This document shows, piece by piece, positions 1-32,900 of a DNA stretch of 64,000 bases. The stretch spans positions 957,001-1,021,000 of the forward strand of contig WPIO01000084.1 in NCBI GenBank assembly GCA_009760855.2, written 5' to 3'. Positions within the stretch are counted from its first letter, which is position 1. Each line of letters starts with the position of its first letter. The notes beneath the pieces were generated by a model. It was not told where the DNA came from and ran no database searches. It was given only the letters and a program-made list of their open reading frames with translations. The translations under genes and the position numbers were made by a program. The stretch is from Cristatella mucedo (lineage: Eukaryota > Bryozoa > Phylactolaemata > Cristatellidae).

Positions 1-701
1 GCGGCCTTCACCGTCAAAAGAATGGACATTAATCGAGTCTCACAGAGTGGCCGTGTAATTGCACCTCATAGGACACACTAAAAAGCCGCCACCAAAGAGT
101 CGAGGCTTAAAGTATCCTGTGCTGAGCAACAGCAGCACACCGCAGGCAAACGGCAAGCATACAACACTGCTGTCTCTTCGTTGGATTACTCAATTAGCAG
201 TTTCTCAAACAACTTGTACCTGTAGGAAAGTCTTGCCTAAGAGTCGGAATGGTCCGTGGAAATAAATACTGCTAGTCAAAGATAGTTAGCACAAAAGTCA
301 AGCAGTTCACTATGAAGTTATCGTGGATTAAGCTAAAAAAAGACAATTTTTGATATTGTAGTAACTGACTATTTCACATGTTTAATATCATAACTATTTA
401 ATGCATTACAAATGCATTGCGTATCTTAGCCTCACCGGCAATAAAGAATAAATAAATAAAAGAACGGACGCCGGAAAGAAGCAATTAGAACTGAAATCCA
501 AGAGCAAGCCCACCTCGATTCTTTATATAAAAAGTTCATAAAGCAGCCCTGTACCACGCTGTGGTTTTACAGAGAGGAAAAAATACACCGACGAGGAAAT
601 TTGCGATGCAAGTTGCGGCGCTCGATTGGTGCACTACTTGTAGAGCGCAGTACTTCTCGAGCGAGAGCCCATGTATTTCGCAGGATATCCAGGGTGCTCA
701 C
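1..701. other. Left edge; no firm gene
   Basis: No convincing plus-strand gene is visible. Because the minus-strand gene starting at 1096 runs this way, its later exons may lie here. One candidate is minus 220..268: it has an AG acceptor, is open in phase 0 and ends at a GTACAA donor. It encodes only about 16 residues and shows no clear family match, so I do not assert it. AT-rich sequence with AATAAA-like hexamers lies near 438-460. Confidence 0.3.
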
Positions 702-1096
702 CGATATCGAGTAGGACGCCCCCGAGTCGCTAGTAACGCACTCGAAAGTCACATTCTCTACGTTGCTTGGCACTGTAACTTGGTACTGAGTAGTAGCCTT
801 ATTGAAGTCGGGGCTCAACTTTCCCGGCTGTATAGAAAGCTTCTGGAGGTTGCAATCGTCCATGACCGACTCTGACCGGAACTGTGGTTGCGAGAGACGC
901 GGGTACCGTAGCCAGGCAGGCCACCGAGCTCTTGGCCACGCCCCTCGCCTACCTTCCCTATGTAGTTGAGCGCCGCATTATTTCTACCGTTGAACGATAG
1001 CAGAAGCGCGCTGAGACACACGTTAACGTTGGGTTTCGCTATATTCAGCCAACTGTAGTCAGGCATGCTGTCAGGTCTTGAAACACGATTGGACAT
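702..1096 (-). CDS. 5' end of a gene encoding a cadherin-like beta-sandwich protein (partial)
   Basis: Two minus-strand exons join in phase 0. Exon 1 (953-1096) runs from the ATG at 1096 through 48 codons to AAG|GTAGGC. Exon 2 (702-869) follows an AG acceptor and encodes 56 codons up to TCG|GTGAGC. The intron is 83 bp. Exon 2 reads LQKLSIQPGKLSPDF, then TTQYQVTVPSNVENVTFE and TSDSGASYSI. This is the typical pattern of the cadherin-like beta-sandwich family (PF12733-like): L-x-x-L-S-I-x-P-G-x-L-S-P-x-F ... Y-x-V-T-V-P. No signal peptide is evident in exon 1. The domain should continue in further exons to the left, which I could not identify. The gene faces away from POLA2 and shares its 203-bp promoter interval. 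Family match is by eye; the product's function is unknown. Confidence 0.5.
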
Positions 1097-1299
1097 GCTA
1101 GTGATAGCATTAGCGTTAGATTACTAACTATCGTTGCCCTAATTAAGATAATAATGTTGGACAAGCAGAGGTTAGACGCGCTCAGGTACATTATTCAAAC
1201 GATCCGAGTCATTAATCCACCCACACCTCGCAAAGGGTCGAGCCGACCAGGCACGGAAGTGCCGGATCCGGAAGTATTAGAACGCGGGCGCGGGAAGGA
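1097..1299. promoter_or_regulatory. Candidate bidirectional promoter between the minus-strand gene and POLA2
   Basis: The two divergent ATGs (1096 minus, 1300 plus) are 203 bp apart. The interval carries two ETS/GABP-type cores, ACGGAAGT at 1253-1260 and CCGGAAGT at 1268-1275, and an E2F-type core GCGGGAA at 1290-1296 just before the POLA2 ATG. No clear TATA box was seen. ETS sites without TATA are typical of bidirectional housekeeping promoters, and E2F control is established for POLA2 in other animals. Use here is inferred. Confidence 0.5.
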
Positions 1300-23153
<21,854 letters not shown>

Positions 23154-23205
23154 CATGTGCTAACGTGCATGTCAACATAAACGGTGTCCTGTTATGCCCA
23201 ATGAT

Positions 23206-23218
23206 TTTATTTATTAAA
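23206..23218. terminator. Overlapping poly(A) signals for POLA2 (+) and RAD51 (-)
   Basis: On the plus strand ATTAAA (23213-23218) lies 60 bp after the POLA2 stop. On the minus strand AATAAA occurs twice, as TTTATT at 23206-23211 and 23210-23215, about 125 bp after the RAD51 stop. The same 13 bp could serve both convergent transcripts. Confidence 0.6.
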
Positions 23219-23337
23219 TACTGTGTAATACAACTGTCTACTTAATAATATAAAAATAGACACAATATTTGTAAAGAACGTGCACGATGTGCATGTCCCT
23301 TACAGGATACCACATCATATCCCATCTGACTGATTTC

Positions 23338-23461
23338 TTACTCCTTGGCATCGCCTATGCCATCTGGGTTTATAGCAAACATGGCCTCGGCTTCAGGCAG
23401 ACATGGCGAGTCATATATCTTGCATATACGCGTTTCCGCTCGCCCTTTTCTGAGATACAAT
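23338..23461 (-). CDS. RAD51: RAD51 coding exon 8 (last)
   Basis: Acceptor CTTTTTCAG. Encodes residues 297-337, [41 protein letters not shown], then TAA. Confidence 0.97.
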
Positions 23462-26400
23462 CTGAAAAAGGCAGCCTTCGCTGTGGCTGCATGCACAAGC
23501 ACTGCCTAAACAGCATCCTGAGCCCGACAAAAGTGAGCAACTCACCTCGTAGTTGATGCATGGGCTATGATATTGCCACCTATTGGCTTCTTTGGGTCGG
23601 CTGCAAACATGGCTGCTCCATCCACTTGAGCAACGACTTGATTTGTGATGACGACAGCTACTCCAAACTGCAAGGCATTTTGTAAATAATAACTACAGCT
23701 AAATAGGAAAGATAAAAGTCGATGCAAACGCAGACTGCTCCTACCTCGTCAGCCAAGCGAAGCAAAGTTCGCAGAAATCGGGCAAGGTGCATTTGCCTGG
23801 CCGACAGTTCCCCTCTGCCCGAGTAATCAGTTCTGTACAGTGACGTTGCACTATCCACAATTAAAAGTGCATACCTAGAACGTAAGTGGTTGTGCATCTA
23901 CATCTATAAAAAAAAAAAGTGCTGCTTGCATCGACAAGTAGAAAGCTGTTTGCATAGTACCTGGATTCGGTCATCATGGCTGCTGCCTGCATAAGAAGTT
24001 CACTCTGGTGGTCACTGTTGTATGCCCTTGCATAGGCAACATTGTCAAGTACGTCGCTCCCCGACAATCCATACCTAGCAGCGATCGCGATCAGAAGTGC
24101 ATGCTGTATGGCTACACCAATTATAAGGAATCCCTCGTCTGACTGATCCCTAAAGCGTTGCTTATACCCTTCAGTAAGTACCCCCTTGTTTGGCCTAGGG
24201 CTAAGCTTTAACGACCAAGATAGTGGGCTGTGGCATATGTAAAGCGCCAGGTTAGGGGTAACACTCTCTTAGGGTTGTTATACAAATGAAGTTTTCATTA
24301 TATGAAGATTATATTTCGTCAGACACCCAGGGAAGCCAATCAGGAGATGCAGTTAATGATTTTTGCCTCACAGTTACTTACTTATCAAAGATCCCTACCC
24401 CAATGCTGACACTGGCCTCTAGCACGAGGTGACCCCCCTCCCCAGGATAGAGATCAAACGATCCACATTAAGACGCTCGAGTCATCGACTAAGACAAATG
24501 AAGTGAAGGGTTGACTGATGCGAACTTCTGGTGCAAAAATCACCTTTTTTATAGCTCACCATCAGTGATCACTCACCGAGAACTACACTGCAAGTGAATA
24601 TGTGAACAAATAGAATCAGGACGTCACATCAGAAACTACGGGATATTAGGTTCTATGTAAAATCCCCCATTGTTTCAATTTTTCTGAATTTTAATCAAGA
24701 TTTCGGTACCATTATAAAGACGTTTTTCTCGCGATCATTTTCATTTACAATATGCATATTAACTTCCTAATTTCAGATGGTACTCAAAAAGATTTATAAG
24801 CAGGTTATTTTTTTCTGCATTATTACAAGATAGGGTTGTCGTGTCGGCCGAAGATGCTGCCAGAGGAATTTGGCGCTGTAAAGGGCAAGAATGCAATGCC
24901 AGAAAGACATTCCAAACTCAAGAACAAACTAAGAAGACAGGCTGGCTTCCGAGAGACCATCAATTGTTAATCATGTAGCTTTGGAAGCAGCCATCAAAGA
25001 AAATCAAAGATCAAGCATGCGTGAATGGCATGCGAACTGGGACTAAGAAAGTCGAAGGAGCATTTGGTTCAATTTGTTTTTAAGAGCAAACGTACACGGA
25101 CCATACAGTCCGGACTTGGGCACAAGTGGCAATCATTTGCTTTGCTAAAGTCACACTTCTTGTGCAGACGATTTTTCAACAATGTGAACGAGCAAATGTG
25201 AAGGGCATTCAAGAATTTTTGTGGCAAAATCGCGACTGATGTCAAAAAGGCATTAAACAGTTGGCTGATCGGTGGTTGGAAGTTATTGAATTGATATTTT
25301 GAGGAATGAAGTTAAGTATAGATATTATAAAAAATCAAAACTGTAAAGACTTTACGGACAACCCAGTAAGTACTAGATCGACAGATGGCTTGCACCAGTT
25401 TCCGTGGTATTACTGTACATGTTATACCCTTGCAACAGTACTCTCTACATATAAAAATATCTGCCACAGCAATTTCGAATTGGGGCTCGCAATATGACCC
25501 TCTGCGAGCAAAGCATCTCAAGTCTATCAACTGGTGGGTAGCAGGTCCCTAAGGCGGCTAGTGATACCTGAGTCCCTGAGGAGTCGAACATGCATTAGAG
25601 AAAAGGCTCAAATAGACGAGTGCGAGCACAGCCAGGACAATAATGGCTTACCATCAGCAGCTATGGAAACGTGATGCATGCTGCGACAGAGTGGTGACCT
25701 AGGTGATTAGGCCCTCATGCAAGGTATCATGAAAGACACAAGAAAAAATATAAATAGCTACGAAATAGTGATGAGACAATGAAAACACTGCAGCCTGTGA
25801 GGAAGTTAAAAATCTTCTGGGGATTGTAATAAAATGGCCAAAAAGGGCCTAGTGCTGCTGATAGCATAGGAAACAATAGCATGTGATAGACATGTACTGT
25901 ATAAAAATTGGAACAAAGTAAAAACATTGCTGCATCACAATATCTGGGTGGGGCAGCCGTTTACTTAAAATCTATTGTGAATATAACCTGGCCATGACAA
26001 TAGCATAACGGCAGCATGCAGCCGAGCTTAGCTCCAGCCAGTGCCACGGGATAAGCGACCAACATTAGTTAAAGACGGTCAAGTTTTGCATACAGGCTGG
26101 TCACTTGCTGTAGTGAATCTCAAGCCCCTCGAAACCACTTGTTTTTGTGATGTGGCTTTTTGCATACGGTATTATCCAAAAAGTAAAGTCGCTTGAAGCT
26201 ACACTGTGTTGGTTCTGCCACTAGAGATTAATCCTTTTGCATGCTTGATACCTTGCACGTCACTAACCTTTAGGTACTGATGATCTTGTGAACAAGCGCA
26301 TGGACAGAGATTAAGTTCTTTTAGGGTTCTCTAACGAACTATTATTGTATAATTATTATTGATCGCTTAAGTCAAAACGTCCCACGGGTAAAATCTGCAT

Positions 26401-29400
26401 AAAGACACCAAAGCATATAAAAATGCCGGATGTTTCACATTTTACTTAACAATGTTAATGACACGATCCTTACGAAAGCTTGCTAGAACCAGATCTCTTT
26501 CCGTGAACTCCAATAATAAGCAATTACTGGCTGGTGCACACTCAGAACATACAGATATGCCAAAATGCATGCAAATTAAGCAAGGCAGCTTAGCAAGAGA
26601 CATACCGCTCGGAAACAGCAAGTAGCCGCTCTGGTCGGAATGTGCCCTCAGTGTCAATATATAAGCAACGACCTTCACCTCCACCCATGTCAACCGGTAG
26701 CTGAAATAATTAGCAAATAAAGCCAGAAATGTGCCAAACCATTGCTTTGCTGAAGATAGAGGAATCAATACAAGTCGAACATGCACACCGAGAATGGCAC
26801 AGGTGTGATCAATCACTGCTGAGCATTTAGCGGCATGCAGCCAACTTTTTCATCAGTTGCAAATCAAACGAAGTCAAGCATTTTCAAATTCCGATGATTT
26901 TACATACAAGAGATCTGCAATGACTGAGCTACTTATATTCTATTGTATATAATTATATATAATTCATTTATATAGTGCCATAAGAGAACTTAATCTCTAT
27001 TCAGGCGCTTCATATATGCCTCGGGGCTCGAGCCCACGACCTCGGTCAGACCTTGGTCGGGGCGAGCACCTTAACTGCAAGACCAAACCAGCTCGGCGAT
27101 TGTAGCAGAGCTTATCAAATATTCTATCATACAACTATAGCTAGCATTGAATGTGGCCACAAATCTGGTAATTAACTATAGCTAGCATTGAATGTGGCCA
27201 CAAATCTGGTAATTAAATCTAAGGAATTGGGCAATGAGATCCTTCCCACAGATTCTTTTCAAAAAGCTGGATACACTAAAAAAAATGCTAGCTCATACCT
27301 GCAAGGCAGCTCTCGCATAGCTAGCTCAATTGCTAGAGCCCTGCAGGTCTTCTCACGAAAACCTATCAGTTGCCCCATGTGTTCATCTAAAAAACGCACC
27401 TGTTCCAAATAGCATTTGCCGGGTCCGTGTGACTTGTCCTTTGTGCGCTTATGCGTACAGACACTCTGCATGCTGCTACTAACCACATTTCCTTGTTGAC
27501 ACTATAAGCTACCAGTAACCATAAGGTCATGCTTCCCTTACAGCATATGTTAAGTGCCTAGAAAGAGATTAAATTATATCAGGGTGCTATATAAACATGT
27601 TATTGTTATTACAAAAACCGTCGGTGACAGATGTTTTGCCTGCAGGTCAAAAAGCATAAAAGTCACTTCCCAGTGTTTACCAATTGATGCCATCCTCTCT
27701 CTTGCTGCCAATTCAGGCACTTGCTAACCAACCGCCAAACTGATAATTACAATCTCGGATATCCTAAGCCTTTGTCCTAGTTTCTTGTTCTATTACTGGG
27801 ATGAAGGATGCCAATGACAGCCGCATAGGGTTCAGAGAAATATGGAACGATTTCTGAAGTAACTGTCACATAGTGTCCTCGCGGCTTGAGAAGTCAAAGA
27901 TGGGTATACCTAAATGAGAGGTGTTGACGTCCACAAAGAAGTTACGACAAGCTCAACCCACTAGGTAGAATAAGCGTTACGCCAAACAGCTACTAACACG
28001 TCTGCACAGCCAAGCTGGGCCCTTGCAATAGTGCAATGCAGCAGCACCAACTGGCCAAGCAGCTGAGAGACAAACCATTTGCAGCTACAATTGCTAGTTA
28101 TGGCTTGGTCGCATGTCTACGCATTCAAGTAGCCCAGTCCTGAAAGAAGCGAATCTAGGCGCGAATGTTGGTTGCTTTGTTACCGAAAAGTGGCAGCTGC
28201 TTAGGCCGGCTAGCATGGCCGGACCGAGTCGCCATCTGTTGCGTACAGCACCCACGAAACGTGCTGCTAGCTATCGGAAAGATCTATGATGTGTTCAGAT
28301 GTGATAAGGCGGCCACGACTGCAGAAGCCACGAAGCAGTAACGGCAACCAGCAGTCGGTCACTATCTGCCTAACACCCGTCTGCCGACGGCATCAAGCAA
28401 GGATGCAGTGGACTTCCATTGTGCCCAAGAGGCTCGGTACGACGTCTTACCTGGCACGTGACAGCAAGCATGTGACATATCTGCGTTTTTCCTGTGCGAA
28501 ACTCGCCAAATATCTCCGTGATGGAGCCGGTCTCGATGCCACCGCCGAGCAGCTTATCCAGCTCCTTGGACCCAGTGGTAATCTGAATGATTTCTGCTCT
28601 CTTCTGATGGAATTCGGTGGCAGACGTAAATCCCATTGGCACAAGCTTGTGCGCTTCAGCCTGAATTGTGAGAGACCAAATAATAGCCCGCGTACTTGGC
28701 ACACGAGGCAGGTCGAAGAAAACACTGCATGCCTCACCATTATCTTCTCGGCTTTAGCCTCACTAATTCCTTTAACAGCCACCACTGCTTTCTTCGGGGC
28801 GAATGCCACTGACTCCACTGTGTAGTATCCAGCATCGGCTAACTTCTTGCAGTCAGCAGCAGGAATGCCATGGCTCTGAGTGAGAGAATAGGTGTTCAGG
28901 GCTCAGGGTAAAAGGATAACGAGGCGGTCGCGTCTGCACATACAGTGCACGCACGCATGCTCGTGGGCTTGAGTGCTCAAGGCATAAACTACGCAAGTGT
29001 AAGTGTCTACATACATAAATTCCGACGGACGTAGATAAGCACACACTTAAGCAGAAAGAGGTCGCATGACAGCACATTTTTTTTTAAATGCTCCTTTCTC
29101 ATTAATAAAACATGTGCATATTCAAAACATGTGCATATTCAAAACAGACGCATACATTATTTGAATGATAACAATACTTAGATGTCCATGAATAATAATT
29201 GGAGAAGCCACCGACTTTAAGCCAACGAAACACGAAAAAATGCCAACACGACTTGAGGCCATCGACTAGAATATGCCTCGTCGCTGAGACATGCTTGCGC
29301 AGTACAACGCCGAATAACACTTTCGCGACACCGGGACAACTAGACTGGAGCAGTCCTTAAGCATCCTTAGCAATCCTTAAGATGGAAGAGCAGCAAACAA

Positions 29401-29681
29401 GTGACTCGACAGCCCCGCGAGTAATAAATAACTGAAGTAGATAACGCTACGCCGCACTATGCAGCTCGGCATCTGCGCGACAGCGGAGTACTATCGGGTG
29501 CTTTAATCGCGCACGGTCGCCTACACGCAGCTAAAACAGCCAGCGTTACGACCAACGAACGAATACGAGCGACGCCAGGCTACGGAATTCGAACTCATAC
29601 CTCGAGAACGCTAATAAGCTGAGGACCAAAGCTTTCCTGCTGATCAGTAGCAGCTGCTTCAGCGCGTTGTTGCTGCTCCAT
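23338..29681 (-). CDS. RAD51: RAD51 recombinase, complete, 8 coding exons
   Basis: RAD51 is the ATP-dependent strand-exchange protein of homologous recombination and fork protection; it forms nuclear filaments on ssDNA. I joined minus-strand exons 29601-29681, 28738-28875, 28451-28660, 26606-26700, 23961-24074, 23745-23874, 23546-23667 and 23338-23461. All introns are GT-AG with matching phases. The total is 1014 nt, or 337 aa plus stop; human RAD51 is 339 aa. The N-terminal helical domain contains [19 protein letters not shown] (helix-hairpin-helix). The oligomerisation motif FTSA is at 84-87, Walker A GEFRTGKT at 125-132 and Walker B LLIVD at 216-220. The L2 loop region [15 protein letters not shown] is intact. 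No residue of the ATPase core looks damaged. The start is the first ATG, equivalent to the human start. Confidence 0.98.
23546..23667 (-). CDS. RAD51: RAD51 coding exon 7
   Basis: Acceptor CCTTGCAG and donor GAG|GTGAGT. Encodes residues 257-296, [40 protein letters not shown]. It includes the DNA-binding L2 loop. Confidence 0.98.
23745..23874 (-). CDS. RAD51: RAD51 coding exon 6
   Basis: Acceptor GTTCTAG and donor GAG|GTAGGA. Encodes residues 213-256 with Walker B ([20 protein letters not shown]) and [19 protein letters not shown]. Confidence 0.98.
23961..24074 (-). CDS. RAD51: RAD51 coding exon 5
   Basis: Acceptor GCTGCTAG and donor CAG|GTACTA. Encodes residues 175-212, [37 protein letters not shown]. 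Confidence 0.97.
24225..24305 (+). mobile_element. SINE-B / LINE-A tail fragment
   Basis: Contains GGCATATGTAAAGCGCC, then a degenerate hairpin with CTCTTAGGGTTG and a TATACAAATGAA end. Located in RAD51 intron 4. Confidence 0.55.
24840..25310 (+). mobile_element. Degenerate mariner-type transposase
   Basis: Pieces in changing frames read [21 protein letters not shown] (N-terminal HTH-like), [14 protein letters not shown] (the PYSPDLAPxDxHLF motif) and [18 protein letters not shown] (C-terminus, like GIxxLPxRWxKVI). This order is that of mariner transposases. Many stops; no inverted repeats identified. Located in RAD51 intron 4. Confidence 0.65.
25311..26270. other. RAD51 intron 4, nothing recognised
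   Basis: Only short ORFs are present and no family is recognised. Confidence 0.45.
26270..26368 (+). mobile_element. SINE-B / LINE-A tail fragment
   Basis: GCATGGACAGAGATTAAG and TTCTTTTAGGGTTCTC are followed by ATT repeats, the shared 3' tail. Confidence 0.5.
26606..26700 (-). CDS. RAD51: RAD51 coding exon 4
   Basis: Acceptor TATTTCAG and donor GAGCG|GTATGT. Encodes residues 144-174, [31 protein letters not shown]. Confidence 0.97.
26945..27105 (-). mobile_element. SINE-B copy, nearly full length
   Basis: On the minus strand it has CCGAGCTGGTTTGG, a box A-like region and GGGCTCGAGCCCC as box B-like sequence. It ends AGAGATTAAGTTCTCTTA and then ATGAATTAT. Located in RAD51 intron 3. Confidence 0.85.
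27133..27214 (+). repeat. 41-bp tandem duplication
   Basis: Two perfect head-to-tail copies, 27133-27173 and 27174-27214, lie beside the SINE-B copy. Confidence 0.95.
27380..27612 (+). mobile_element. LINE-A 3' end copy
   Basis: Starts AAAAAACGCACCTGTTCC, runs through the CGCTTATGCGTACAGACAC segment and ends AGAAAGAGATTAAAT and ATT repeats. About 35 bp of LINE-B (CCGTCGGTGACAG) follow. Confidence 0.8.
27650..28440. other. RAD51 intron 3, nothing recognised
   Basis: Short ORFs only and no recognisable element. Confidence 0.45.
28451..28660 (-). CDS. RAD51: RAD51 coding exon 3
   Basis: Acceptor CAATTCAG and donor CAG|GTAAGA, phase 0 at both ends. Encodes residues 74-143: [40 protein letters not shown] and Walker [21 protein letters not shown]. 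Confidence 0.99.
28738..28875 (-). CDS. RAD51: RAD51 coding exon 2
   Basis: Acceptor TCACTCAG and donor ATG|GTGAGG, phase 0 at both ends. Encodes residues 28-73, [46 protein letters not shown]. This is the N-terminal DNA-binding helical domain. Confidence 0.96.
29601..29681 (-). CDS. RAD51: RAD51 coding exon 1
   Basis: ATG at 29681; the 27 codons begin [20 protein letters not shown] and end QLISVLE, with donor GAG|GTATGA. It matches human ...EEESFGPQPISRLE. Confidence 0.95.
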
Positions 29682-29930
29682 GTGTATTGATCGTTGCGGG
29701 GAACGGAAGCAACACCGCCAAATCGAGCGCCGCAGATATGACTTGGACGGGTTTATAGAGACGGAACGTTAGAAAATTTAAGGCAAATCACCCCTTCGCT
29801 GGTAGTGGTTAGCAGGCGAACGCCCTTCAACAAAAAGATTAACAACGTGCTCACAAACGTCCCACGAGCAGGGCGGCGTTTTCGTTTTGCGCGCCTAGGG
29901 CGCGTTGACGTAACACTATCCGCATATTAA
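29682..29930 (-). promoter_or_regulatory. Probable RAD51 promoter region
   Basis: The sequence just upstream of the RAD51 ATG is GC-richer than the gene body. On the minus strand an E2F-like TTTGGCGG (29715-29722) lies about 35 bp before the ATG. A CRE-like TGACGTAA is at 29906-29913. No clear TATA box was seen. E2F control of RAD51 is established in other animals; use here is inferred. Confidence 0.4.
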
Positions 29931-32900
29931 GTGTGCACCAAAGTAGCCTGGCTCGTCTTCCGAAGTCAAATCTTAATTTCAATAGTTTATTTAATTATTT
30001 AAGTAAATTTAGGATATGTTAGTTTCGTATTACACGATAGGCTCTCTTCTTTCGCCACACAGTCCCGCCCACATATGTATCTGCATAGTAATCCCGCTCA
30101 CGTGGGCGTGACCTTTCCCCTTGGCGATTTCCTCTTGGGGTCGGCTGTGAGTGAGAACTGTCTGGAATGATACTGAATATTCGGTATGTGACCAGGCTTG
30201 AACCAGACGTATCTTAGCTCCGAGTTAATGTCCGAGCTCATTGCCATTCACTCGCACGCTTCCGCATCTGTAAGTGACGCGCCCAAGCCATTCGACTCAA
30301 GTCGCAAGATTGTCTGGCTGCGTTCGGTCAGGCTAGCCGCGCCTCAAGTCGCGGAGTAGGTCACGGTCCTTTAACAGCCGATTCCCGAGCTCGCTACGTT
30401 CTGTCTAATTTGGTTCACGCAGTCGTGGTCGAAGTCGTAGGGAGCAGGCTGATGAGCTAATGGCGCCCATCTGTAACGGAAGCGGTCAGCGGTATCGCAC
30501 TCACGAAATGGAGATAGGTTGGATGGCTAGCGAGAATGGCGATTCGGGCAGTGTGCCAGAGGGATGGCGTAGGCTGTTTGCGGCTGAGGAGTCCGGCTCA
30601 GCCAAGAGCGACTAATAACCAAACGTATCCGAGCGCACCGCAGGCCCTCCCCCCCCCAAGGCTAGGCTTAGTCCGCGAGACCAAAAACCTGTGGCCCGAG
30701 AGCGGCGAGTCATAAATCAGGAGGACCGGTTCAAATAGAGGCTACGAGAGAGCAGACTAAGGAGTTTCCTGCCACGCTGAGTCAAATGGAGAACAACTGC
30801 TGGGCGCGAAAGCACAAAACAGTGGGGTGAAATGAAGAGAAATGAAGAGAACAAAGGTGAATGAATGAAACAAAAATGAATGAAATGAAAAAATGAAATG
30901 AAAAAAAATGAAAAAAAAGGTGAATGAAACAAAAATGAAGAGAAAAAAGGTGACTGATAATGGGCTGAGGTGACCTTCAGATCGAACGTGAGACAATCGG
31001 CCGAAGCGGAGCGTCTAAGGAATGCTGCGACCAGCTATGGGAATCGGTGGCTGTCGTATTGCTTGGCGAACTCCTTGTGCCGTCGCCACTATCTTTTCTT
31101 TTCCTTTAGGAATGGTGGTTTATGTTGAGTCAGAAAGAATAGAAAAGAATCAAAATTAACATGTTTATTCTCAAGTCGCATAAAAATAAACCTCTCGGGA
31201 GGGGTTTGGAAATGAGTAGGTCTACTTAGTTACTGTATGTAGGTAGCTCTGGATTTGTGGTTGTACTTCGCGGCTGCAAAAATCTTTCTCAAAGAAGACC
31301 CCAAACATAGTCCTTCGCCATGTTATCGCTTTACGGCGCTTGATAACGACGCTCAAAGTCTAGTGAAATATACTAGTGGAAGCCTCGCTCCTCCGAGTAA
31401 GTCAAGTTTGTGTGAACCAATAATAATTATACTTTCACACACTTTTGGCTTAAGAGATTAGGAAAATGCACTGTGTACCTGAGAACAAAAATAAACAAAT
31501 TAAAATCGGTTCGAAAGTGTAATTGGGCAATAGGATGAAGATATTGTCAGCACGCTAGTACAGAATTTAGCAGCCTGTCTTGTCTGTCGTCAGCGGCGTA
31601 GCTGCCACGCATGCCGCACCACTTCTGTCAAGACTTCATCAGTCTCTTCATCAGCTATCGAGTTGACTTGACTTTGATGCTCTTTAGAGCACTTGCTAGG
31701 CATCAGCCCACCTATCCGACCTCATTGCTTTTCCAGTGCACTTTTGAACTAACCGCTCCTCCACCACCAGCAGTTGCGTTGTTCCTGGGAATAAATTGAA
31801 ATTTTGGAAATTGGGATTTCAATTTGCCTTCGCAGATTGTCTAGGACTCGTTTCTGACTTATCGCACCGACTATATGGACTTTCATTGTTCAAGTCTCAA
31901 CCAGTGACCCGTCTGGTCTGCTCAAGTTTCCAAGTATCCCCTGCGATCTTGTCTTTTTTACTTCTTCGTGTTATGCGTTCTTGCCTGTGAATGCTACTAA
32001 CCAGGTACCTACGGTGCCGCTGAATGACTTCTTGCGTGCTTTAGCAAGCTTGTCTAAGCATGATGCTCTCTTGAAGCCTAGTATAAAGCACTTTTGTGAA
32101 ATTTTATTCTGTTAGGGTATCTAAAATAGATTATTCTTATGGTTGAACAGGAGAACTAAAAATCACCTGCTATGTGAATGAGAATGTTAAAGCATCAAAA
32201 TGTATGCCATTGCTGCAATTCTTTTAAGCTGCCTGTTACACAGGGCGCTGCATTAATGCCTATTTAGTCAGTGCCCCAACTAGGTGTTCTAAGGTCTGTC
32301 CTTTTCAGCAGAATCTTGTTCATTATATCAAGCAATCATTTTTTCATCAGAATACTCAGATAGTTGCTAAATGAGTTATTCTTTTGTAGGCAGGTTTAAA
32401 GAGCCTTGTCACGCGGCTCTCCGAACAGAAGCCAGAATATCGTTCAGCGTACCGAAAGAGACTTCCGCTTGCGCGCCTTCGGCACAGAGATAACGGCTTT
32501 CTGGAGCTTTTCGAGGTTTAAGCCCGCCCAAGATATCCTTCCTGCCAGATTCTTAATCGTGCTTCGTCGTAAACTCAGGCTGATATGTAGCATTTTCATT
32601 TGGAAACGCAACCCTTACCGCTATCTCGGCCACTGTCAGAAGTTGTTACCCGACTGTCGGCTTTGCAAACAATCTGTCCGTGCATAGTGGAAGTGCTAAG
32701 TAACTCCTGTTTCGGCCGATTGTTTAATTGCACAGCAGCGCATTCCTGTGATCACAAATGAATTCGGACTGGGGTATGGGCTACGCGAGTTGTTGCGTTC
32801 TTGATCGCCGAATTGAGGAAATCCGCGAGACCGTAGCTACGTCATCAAACGGTCGGTCGCCACACAATTCCGTCAAATATTTCAAGACTCCTGAAGCGCC

